From Kitasatospora albolonga (GTDB lineage Bacteria > Actinomycetota > Actinomycetes > Streptomycetales > Streptomycetaceae): a DNA stretch of 64,000 nt. Location of the stretch: NCBI GenBank assembly GCA_002082585.1, contig CP020563.1, forward strand, positions 5,512,001 to 5,576,000, written 5' to 3'. A program made the translations under genes and the position numbers. Positions within the stretch are counted from its first letter, which is position 1. Each line of letters opens with the position of its first letter. The notes beneath the pieces are model-generated. The model searched no databases, was not told the DNA's origin, and was given only the letters and a program-made list of their open reading frames with translations. Of this stretch, positions 57,736 to 64,000 are shown one piece after another.

Positions 57736-60700
57736 GTGTCTCCACGCATCACCGATCCCGAGCAGCTCAAGGAGCTCCTCGGCATCCCCTTCACCCCGGA
57801 GCAGACGGCCTGCATCACCGCGCCGCCCGCCCCGCAGGTGATCGTGGCCGGAGCCGGGTCGGGGAAGACCACGGTGATGGCCGCACGGGTGGTGTGGCTC
57901 GTCGGCACCGGCCAGGTCGCACCGGAGCAGGTCCTCGGCCTCACCTTCACCAACAAGGCGGCGGGCGAGCTCGCCGAGCGGGTCCGCAAGGCGCTGATCG
58001 CCGCCGGGGTCACCGACCCCGAGGTCATCGACCCGGACCACCCGCCGGGCGAGCCCACGATCTCCACGTACCACGCGTTCGCCGGCCGCCTCCTCACCGA
58101 GCACGGCCTCCGCATCGGACTGGAGCCCTCCACCCGCCTCCTCGCCGACGCCACCCGCTACCAGCTCGCGGCCAAGGTGCTGCGCGAGGCCCCGGGCCCG
58201 TATCCGGCGCTCACCCGCTCCTTCTCCACCCTCGTCAGCGACCTCCTGGCGCTCGACGGCGAGCTGTCCGAGCACCTCGTGCCCCCCGGCAGGCTGGCGG
58301 CGTACGACACCGAGCTGCTGCGCGCCCTGGAGCACGTCCGGCTCAGCAACGAGGACCTGCGCAAGATCCCCGAGACCGCCGAGGCCCGCCGCTCCCTCCT
58401 CGGCCTCACCGAGCGCTACCGGGCCGCCAAGCGGAGCCGGGACCTCCTGGACTTCGGCGACCAGATCGCCCTCTCCGCCGAGCTGGCCCTGACCCGGCCC
58501 GAGGTGGGGGCGATCCTGCGGGACGAGTTCCGGGTGGTGCTGCTCGACGAGTACCAGGACACGTCGGTGGCCCAGCGGCTGCTGCTCTCGGCGCTGTTCG
58601 GGAGCGGCAGTGGGAGTGGCAGCGGCAGTGGGAGTGGGAGTGGGAACGGCAGCGGTACGGAGCCGGGGGCGCCCGGGACGTCCGGCGCGCCCACCCCCGG
58701 CTCCGGCACGGCCGTCGACGGGACCCGGCCGACCGGGCCCACCGGCCACGCGGTGACCGCCGTGGGCGACCCCTGCCAGGCGATCTACGGCTGGCGCGGC
58801 GCCTCCGTGGCCAACCTCGACGACTTCCCCGAGCACTTCCCGCACGCCGACGGCACCCCCGCCACCCGCTTCAGCCTCAGCGAGAACCGGCGCAGCGGCG
58901 GCCGGCTCCTCCAGCTCGCCAACGGCCTCGCGGAGCCCCTGCGCGCGATGCACGAGGGCGTGGAGGCGCTGCGCCCCGCCCCGGGCGCCGAGCGGGACGG
59001 CGTGGTCCGCTGCGCCCTGCTGACCACCCACACCGAAGAGATCGACTGGCTCGCGGACTCCCTCGCCCATCTCGTCCGCACCGGCACCCCGCCCGGTGAG
59101 ATCGCCGTCCTGTGCCGCACCGCCGGGGACTTCCCCGCGATCCAGGCGGCCCTGGTCGCCCGGGGCATCCCGGTCGAGGTGGTCGGCCTCGCCGGGCTGC
59201 TGCACCTGCCGGAGGTGGCCGACCTGGTCGCCGTCTGCGAGGTCCTCCAGGACCCGGGCGCCAACGCGTCCCTGGTTCGCCTCCTCACCGGACCGCGCTG
59301 GCGCATCGGCCCCCGCGACCTCGCCCTCCTCGGCCGCCGGGCCCGCCTCCTCGTCCACCGGACCGCCCAGGGGGACGACGCCGACCCGGACCGGCGGCTG
59401 GCGGAGGCCGTCGAGGGCACCGACCCGGCCGAGGTGATATCGCTCGCGGACGCCCTGGACACCTTCCTCATCGCGGGGGACACGGCGGACGACGGGCTGC
59501 CGTTCTCGGCGGAGGCCCGCGTCCGCTTCGCCCGGCTCGCCCGCGAGCTGCGCGACCTGCGCCGCTCGCTCGCGGACCCCCTGATGGACGTCCTGCACCG
59601 GGTCCTGGCCACCACCGGCCTGGAGGTCGAGCTGTCCGCGTCCCCGCAGGCGCTGGCCGCCCGCCGCCGCGAGACCCTCGCCAACTTCCTGGACGTGGCG
59701 GCCCGGTTCGCCGCCCTGGACGGCGAGGCGTCCCTGCTCGCCTTCCTCGGCTTCCTGCGGACCGCCGCGCAGTACGAGAAGGGGCTCGACAACGCGCTGC
59801 CCGGCGGCGAGAACACCGTCAAGGTCCTCACCGCCCACAAGTCCAAGGGCCTGGAGTGGGACGTGGTCGCCGTGCCCGGCCTGGTCACCGGCCAGTTCCC
59901 CAGCGGCCAGTCCCGGGACGCCTGGACCGCCCAGGCCAAGGTGCTCCCGCACGCCCTGCGCGGCGACGCGGCCACCCTCCCGGCCCTGGACGCCTCCGAC
60001 GGGCTGAACGCCAGGGGCGTCAAGGCGTTCAAGGAGGAGATGAAGGAGCACCAGCACACGGAGGAGCTGCGCCTGGGGTACGTCACCTTCACCCGCCCCC
60101 GCTGCCTGCTCCTCGGCTCCGGCCACTGGTGGGGCCCGTCCCAGAAGAAGACGCGCGGCCCGTCCGCCTTCCTGGAGGCGCTGTACGAGCACTGCGCGGC
60201 GGGCCACGGCGAGATCGAGGTCTGGGCGGACAAGCCCGCCGAGGACGAGGAGAACCCGGCCCTCGCGGCACCCGAAACGGACCTGGCCTGGCCGCTCCCG
60301 CTCGACGCCACGGCCCTCACCCGCCGCCGCGCCGCCCGGGACACGGTGCTGGCCCACCTGGAGAGCCTGGCCGTCCACGGGGACGAGCGGCCACCGGCGC
60401 ACGGGCCCGGACCCGACGGCGTACCGCCTCATGACGCGGCCCACGAGGACGAGCCGCCTCTCGAGGAGGCACCGTTCGACGAGGGCTGGGACTGGGACGC
60501 GCTCCCCACCGAACGCCCCGCGGAAACCGTTCCGGACACGGCCCCGGAGCCCGTACGGGGGTCGGCACCGGAGGCACCCCCGAGCGAGCCCCCGCACATC
60601 CCCGCCGCCCGCCACCCCCAGGAAGAACCGCAGGACCGGCCCCAGGAAGAACCGGCGGACCGGCTCACCCCCGAGGAGGCCCGCACCCTCGCCTCCTGGG

Positions 60701-61365
60701 ACCGGGATCTCGACGCCCTCGCCGGGGAGCTCCGCCGCGCCCGCGCCACCGTGCACGACGTCCTCGTGCCCGCCTCGCTCTCCGCCACCCAGCTGCTGCG
60801 CCTGGCCGAGGACCCCGACGCGTTCGCCAAGGAGCTGGCCCGGCCCATGCCCCGGCCGCCGCAGCCCGCCGCCCGCCGGGGCACCCGGTTCCACGCCTGG
60901 GTGGAGTCCCGGTACGAGGAGCTGCCGCTGCCCATGCTCGGCCCCGACGAGCTGCCCGGGGGCGACGGGAGCGACGCGGAGATCGCCGACGAGCGCGACC
61001 TCGCCGAACTGAAGGAGGCGTTCGAGCGCACCACGTACGCCCGGCGCACGCCGTACCGGGTGGAGACCCCGTTCCAGATCACCCTGGCCGGCCGGGTGAT
61101 CCGGGGCCGTATCGACGCCGTCTACCGCACGGGGGACCGTTACGAGATCGTCGACTGGAAGACCACCCGCCACCGCACCGCCGACCCCCTCCAGCTCGCC
61201 GTCTACCGCCTCGCCTGGGCCGAGCTGCACGACCTGCCGCTCTCCGCCGTCACCGCCACCTTCCTTTACGTACGCAGCGGGGAGACCGTCCACCCGCAGG
61301 GGCTGCCGGGCCGGGCCGAGCTGGAGCGCATCCTGCTGGACGAGCCGGTCCCCGGGGACGGATAG
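57736..61365 (+). CDS. adnB: AdnB-like helicase-nuclease subunit
   Basis: 1209 residues from GTG 57736. Motor: AGAGSGKTTV (Lys44), DEYQDTS (271), VGDPCQAIYGWRGA (344), NRRSGGRLL, and VKVLTAHKSKGLEWDVV. Nuclease: YEIVDWKTTR (Asp1140) with RFHAWVESRYEELPLP, no cysteine cluster. A (Gly-Ser) run at 289-306 and following Gly/Pro/Thr text (to about 341) are inserted between motifs II and III; a second acidic/Pro insert lies at ~884-975. Known mycobacterial AdnB is the leading motor of the AdnAB complex. It follows adnA by 104 bases; TACCGT at 57723 may give a leaderless mRNA. Confidence 0.93.
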   Translation: MSPRITDPEQLKELLGIPFTPEQTACITAPPAPQVIVAGAGSGKTTVMAARVVWLVGTGQVAPEQVLGLTFTNKAAGELAERVRKALIAAGVTDPEVIDPDHPPGEPTISTYHAFAGRLLTEHGLRIGLEPSTRLLADATRYQLAAKVLREAPGPYPALTRSFSTLVSDLLALDGELSEHLVPPGRLAAYDTELLRALEHVRLSNEDLRKIPETAEARRSLLGLTERYRAAKRSRDLLDFGDQIALSAELALTRPEVGAILRDEFRVVLLDEYQDTSVAQRLLLSALFGSGSGSGSGSGSGSGNGSGTEPGAPGTSGAPTPGSGTAVDGTRPTGPTGHAVTAVGDPCQAIYGWRGASVANLDDFPEHFPHADGTPATRFSLSENRRSGGRLLQLANGLAEPLRAMHEGVEALRPAPGAERDGVVRCALLTTHTEEIDWLADSLAHLVRTGTPPGEIAVLCRTAGDFPAIQAALVARGIPVEVVGLAGLLHLPEVADLVAVCEVLQDPGANASLVRLLTGPRWRIGPRDLALLGRRARLLVHRTAQGDDADPDRRLAEAVEGTDPAEVISLADALDTFLIAGDTADDGLPFSAEARVRFARLARELRDLRRSLADPLMDVLHRVLATTGLEVELSASPQALAARRRETLANFLDVAARFAALDGEASLLAFLGFLRTAAQYEKGLDNALPGGENTVKVLTAHKSKGLEWDVVAVPGLVTGQFPSGQSRDAWTAQAKVLPHALRGDAATLPALDASDGLNARGVKAFKEEMKEHQHTEELRLGYVTFTRPRCLLLGSGHWWGPSQKKTRGPSAFLEALYEHCAAGHGEIEVWADKPAEDEENPALAAPETDLAWPLPLDATALTRRRAARDTVLAHLESLAVHGDERPPAHGPGPDGVPPHDAAHEDEPPLEEAPFDEGWDWDALPTERPAETVPDTAPEPVRGSAPEAPPSEPPHIPAARHPQEEPQDRPQEEPADRLTPEEARTLASWDRDLDALAGELRRARATVHDVLVPASLSATQLLRLAEDPDAFAKELARPMPRPPQPAARRGTRFHAWVESRYEELPLPMLGPDELPGGDGSDAEIADERDLAELKEAFERTTYARRTPYRVETPFQITLAGRVIRGRIDAVYRTGDRYEIVDWKTTRHRTADPLQLAVYRLAWAELHDLPLSAVTATFLYVRSGETVHPQGLPGRAELERILLDEPVPGDG

Positions 61366-61376
61366 GCTCAAGAGCA
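61363..61376 (+). promoter_or_regulatory. -10 element before the M20 peptidase gene
   Basis: TAGGCT (61363-61368) overlaps the adnB stop codon and ends seven bases before the ATG at 61376, with no good Shine-Dalgarno in between. A start on the ATG is possible in addition to read-through from adnB. Confidence 0.35.
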
Positions 61377-62773
61377 TGAGCGAGACCCCGGACAGCGCCG
61401 TCCGTACGTACACCGAACAGCACCGCGCAGCCTTCCTCGACGACCTCGCCGAGTGGCTGCGCATCCCGTCCGTGTCCGCGCAGCCGGAGCACGACGGGGA
61501 CGTACGGCGCAGCGCCGAGTGGCTGGCCGCCAAGCTCAAGGAGACCGGCTTCCCGGTCGCCGAGGTCTGGGAGACCCCCGGCGCCCCGGCGGTCTTCGCC
61601 GAGTGGCCCAGCGACGACCTGGGCGCCCCGACCGTGCTGGTCTACGGCCACCACGACGTGCAGCCCGCCGCCCGCGAGGACGGCTGGACCACCGACCCGT
61701 TCGAGCCGGTGGTCCGCGACGGCCGGATGTACGGGCGCGGGGCGGCCGACGACAAGGGCCAGGTGTTCTTCCACACCCTCGGCGTCCGGGCCCACCTCGC
61801 GGCGACCGGCCGCACCGCCCCCGCCGTCCACCTCAAGCTGCTGATCGAGGGCGAGGAGGAGTCGGGCTCCCTGAACTTCCGCGCCCTGGCCGAGCAGCAC
61901 GCCGACCGCCTCGCCGCCGACGCCGTGATCGTCTCCGACACCGGCATGTGGGACGAGGAGACCCCGACCGTCTGCACCGGCATGCGCGGCCTCGTGGAGT
62001 GCGAGATCGAGCTGTACGGCCCCGACCAGGACATCCACTCCGGATCGTTCGGGGGAGCCGTCCCCAACCCGGCCACCGAGATCGCCCGCCTGGTCGCCGC
62101 CCTCCACGACGAGGACGGCAAGGTCGCGATCCCCGGCTTCCATGAAGGCGTCACCGACCTCACCGACACCGAGCGGGCCCTCTTCGCCGAGCTGCCCTTC
62201 GACGAGGCGACCTGGCTGCGTACGGCGAAGTCGCGGGCGGCCTCGGGCGAGGCCGGGTACTCCACGCTGGAGCGCGTCTGGGCCCGCCCCACCGCCGAGG
62301 TCAACGGCATCGGCGGCGGCTACCAGGGCGCCGGAAGCAAGACGGTCATCCCGTCCTCCGCGATGGTGAAGATCAGCTTCCGCCTGGTCGACGAACAGGA
62401 CCCCGACCGCGTGGCGGAAGCCGTCCGCGCCTGGGTCGCCTCCCGCGTTCCGGCGGGCGTCCGGCACCGGATCACGTTCCAGCCCGCCACCCGCCCCTGT
62501 CTGACCCCGCTGGACCACCCGGCGCTCCAGGCGGTGGTCCGCGCGATGGGCCGCGCCTTCGGCAAGAAGATCCTCTTCACCCGCGAGGGAGGCTCGGGCC
62601 CGGCCGCCGACCTCAGGGACGTGCTCGGTGCCCCCGTCCTCTTCCTCGGCATCTCCGTACCCTCCGACGGCTGGCACGCCCCCGACGAGAAGGTCGAGCT
62701 CGGCCTGCTGATGAAGGGCGTGGAGACGACCGCGTACCTGTGGGACGAGATGGCCGCGGCGCTCGGCCGATGA
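61376..62773 (+). CDS. M20 family dipeptidase
   Basis: 465 residues. Metal motifs: VLVYGHHDVQPA (His), RGAADDKGQVF (Asp), IEGEEESGS (Glu pair), DTGMWDEE, and the late WHAPDEKVE (His). The bacterial dimerisation domain has GIGGGYQGAGSKTVIP, typical of carnosinase/dipeptidase-type M20 proteins (ArgE/DapE/CPG2 superfamily). Cytoplasmic, zinc-dependent hydrolysis of dipeptides or cysteinylglycine-like substrates is expected. It starts ten bases after adnB. Confidence 0.9.
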   Translation: MSETPDSAVRTYTEQHRAAFLDDLAEWLRIPSVSAQPEHDGDVRRSAEWLAAKLKETGFPVAEVWETPGAPAVFAEWPSDDLGAPTVLVYGHHDVQPAAREDGWTTDPFEPVVRDGRMYGRGAADDKGQVFFHTLGVRAHLAATGRTAPAVHLKLLIEGEEESGSLNFRALAEQHADRLAADAVIVSDTGMWDEETPTVCTGMRGLVECEIELYGPDQDIHSGSFGGAVPNPATEIARLVAALHDEDGKVAIPGFHEGVTDLTDTERALFAELPFDEATWLRTAKSRAASGEAGYSTLERVWARPTAEVNGIGGGYQGAGSKTVIPSSAMVKISFRLVDEQDPDRVAEAVRAWVASRVPAGVRHRITFQPATRPCLTPLDHPALQAVVRAMGRAFGKKILFTREGGSGPAADLRDVLGAPVLFLGISVPSDGWHAPDEKVELGLLMKGVETTAYLWDEMAAALGR

Positions 62774-62826
62774 ACCCGGCCCCACCTCCGCACACCCGAT
62801 CCGCCCAGGGGGAGTAGAAAGCACCT

Positions 62827-63783
62827 GTGAGCACCTTCGACAACGCCACCGCAGACCGCCCGATCGGCCTCACCGCGCCCAGCGGTATCGACCGCGCGGC
62901 GCACCACCGCCTCGACGAGGCGTGGCTGGCCGCGGCGTGGAGCCACCCGACGACCCGCGTCTTCGTCGTCTCCGGCGGGCAGGTGCTGATCGACGACACC
63001 CCCGAGGGCGGCACCGAGATCGTGATGACCCCGGCCTTCGAGGCCCCGGTCACCGAGACCCACCGGTATTTTCTGGGCACCGACGAGGAGGGCGTCAGCT
63101 ACTTCGCGCTCCAGAAGGACGCGCTGCCCGGCCGCATGGACCAGTCCGCCCGCCCGGCCGGACTGCGCGAGGCGGGCCTGCTGCTCGGCCCCCGCGACGC
63201 GGGCCTGATGGTGCACGCGGTCGCCCTGGAGAACTGGCAGCGCCTGCACCGCTTCTGCTCCCGCTGCGGCGAGCGCACCGTCATCGCGGCGGCCGGGCAC
63301 ATCCGCCGCTGCCAGGCGTGCGGCGCCGAGCACTACCCGCGCACCGACCCGGCCGTCATCATGCTCGTCACCGACGACCAGGACCGCGCGCTGCTGGGCC
63401 GCCAGGTGCACTGGCCCGAGGGCCGCTTCTCCACGCTCGCCGGGTTCGTCGAGCCGGGGGAGTCCATCGAGCAGTCCGTGGTCCGCGAGGTGTACGAGGA
63501 GGCGGGCATCACCGTCGGCGAGGTCGAGTACGTCGCCAGCCAGCCGTGGCCCTTCCCCTCCAGCCTGATGCTGGGCTTCATGGCCCGGGCGACCTCGTCG
63601 GAGATCGACGTCGACGGCGAGGAGATCGAGGAGGCCCGCTGGTTCTCCCGCGAGGACCTCACAGCGGCCTTCGAGTCCGGCGAGGTCATGCCCCCGTTCG
63701 GCATCTCGATCGCCGCCCGTCTGATCGAGCTCTGGTACGGGAAGCCGCTGCCGAGGCCGGGCAGCTTCAACCGGACGAACTGA
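62827..63783 (+). CDS. nudC: NAD(+) diphosphatase / RNA deNADding enzyme
   Basis: 318 residues from GTG 62827. Zinc ribbon Cys144, Cys147, Cys162, Cys165 (CSRC, CQAC), then the Nudix box from residue 206 (GFVEPGESIEQSV continuing to REVYEEAG) and the NADH-pyrophosphatase signature SQPWPFPSS (238-246). It hydrolyses NAD(H) to NMN(H) and AMP and removes NAD caps from RNA. Corresponds to Rv3199c. A strong hairpin follows. Confidence 0.95.
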   Translation: MSTFDNATADRPIGLTAPSGIDRAAHHRLDEAWLAAAWSHPTTRVFVVSGGQVLIDDTPEGGTEIVMTPAFEAPVTETHRYFLGTDEEGVSYFALQKDALPGRMDQSARPAGLREAGLLLGPRDAGLMVHAVALENWQRLHRFCSRCGERTVIAAAGHIRRCQACGAEHYPRTDPAVIMLVTDDQDRALLGRQVHWPEGRFSTLAGFVEPGESIEQSVVREVYEEAGITVGEVEYVASQPWPFPSSLMLGFMARATSSEIDVDGEEIEEARWFSREDLTAAFESGEVMPPFGISIAARLIELWYGKPLPRPGSFNRTN

Positions 63784-63815
63784 AGCAGCTTCGGCCGGAC
63801 GGACCGAACGGGAAA

Positions 63816-63851
63816 CACCTCTGCCCCCGGCGGATGCCGGGGGCAGAGGTG
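63816..63851. terminator. 16-bp hairpin between convergent genes
   Basis: CACCTCTGCCCCCGGC (63816-63831) and its exact complement (63836-63851) with loop GGAT, between nudC and the mycoredoxin gene. Confidence 0.88.
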
Positions 63852-63895
63852 GAGGCCCAGCGAGCCGAGTGGAGCGCGCGACCCTAGTGCTCGGC

Positions 63896-64000
63896 TCAGG
63901 CGACCAGGGCCTGCTTCACCTGGGCGAGCGACGGGTTGGTCATGACCGACTCGGTGCCGGAGGGGGAGACGATCAGCAGGGTCGGGACCGTCTGGTTTCC
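63896..64000 (-). CDS. mrx1: C-terminal end of mycoredoxin/glutaredoxin-like protein (partial)
   Basis: The last 34 codons are present: GNQTVPTLLIVSPSGTE, then MTNPSLAQVKQALVA and TGA. 'GN-x-T-V-P-T' is the cis-Pro loop of glutaredoxin-type Mrx1, and the place next to nudC equals Rv3198A in M. tuberculosis. Mycoredoxin reduces mycothiol mixed disulfides in the cytoplasm. The catalytic CGYC-type motif is outside the window. Confidence 0.82.
   Translation of the reverse strand, partial: GNQTVPTLLIVSPSGTESVMTNPSLAQVKQALVA

Noticed and set aside
54056..61539. Two open frames over 1100 codons opposite adnA and adnB
   Set aside because: Val/Gly/Leu-rich shadow products; the sense strand encodes complete helicase and nuclease motifs.
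1..64000. tRNA, rRNA, insertion sequences, prophage
   Set aside because: No cloverleaf-like gene, transposase motif, terminal inverted repeats or phage structural gene was seen on either strand by reading.

Overview
The window is a very GC-rich chromosomal segment with strong G/C bias at third codon positions, frequent GTG starts, purine-rich Shine-Dalgarno sites and Streptomyces-typical genes (wblC-region mycoredoxin, AdnAB, DUF3152, DUF6758, TAP-like secreted peptidases). It is best read as core chromosome of a Streptomyces or close relative. I see no rRNA, tRNA, CRISPR array, transposase or phage gene.

Layout. (1) 1-8,410: lysine/peptidoglycan and housekeeping block: end of a dapC-like aminotransferase, a small secreted protein, a membrane-anchored lysozyme-fold protein, dapE, a LOG-family phosphoribohydrolase, the FolP2-type dihydropteroate synthase homologue, a DivIVA-domain protein translationally coupled to tag, an enoyl-CoA hydratase, DUF3117 and an O-methyltransferase. 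(2) 8,580-13,730: envelope-stress block: ECF sigma factor, coupled zinc anti-sigma factor, HtrA protease, TatB, and an unknown. (3) 13,840-20,000: mrp, DUF1003, a soluble MgtE/CBS protein, a lipoprotein and corA with a long structured leader. From dapE to corA the order parallels the Mycobacterium tuberculosis Rv1202-Rv1239 region. (4) 20,000-25,880: SUFU-domain, zinc-ribbon, PHP, MarC and NYN proteins. (5) 25,880-34,000: DEAD-box helicase, ferritin-like protein, DUF3107, TetR, alpha/beta hydrolase and a DUF3152 metallopeptidase-like protein. (6) 34,000-45,200: an accessory-looking insert: a candidate cysteine-type leader peptide and attenuator, a five-protein-function peptide ABC transporter in four genes, then a Pel-like exopolysaccharide operon (PelF-type glycosyltransferase, polytopic membrane protein, nucleotide-sugar epimerase, spherulin-4 hydrolase). 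(7) 45,200-64,000: moeZ, two tandem TAP-like lipoprotein peptidases, a kinase-flippase fusion, an alkyltransferase-like protein, adnA-adnB, an M20 peptidase, nudC and the end of a mycoredoxin gene. Blocks 5 and 7 parallel Rv3197A-Rv3211, so block 6 interrupts an otherwise ancient order.

The most interesting signals are regulatory RNAs that gene callers miss: a leaderless 31-codon leader peptide followed by an intrinsic terminator in front of the peptide transporter; a proline-containing 20-codon mini-ORF and stacked hairpins in front of corA; and a 19-codon ORF coupled by ATGA to the epimerase of the Pel-like operon. Also notable are low-complexity insertions at the same place (between helicase motifs II and III) in both AdnA and AdnB. 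All functional statements are from sequence reading and family knowledge; no search was run.
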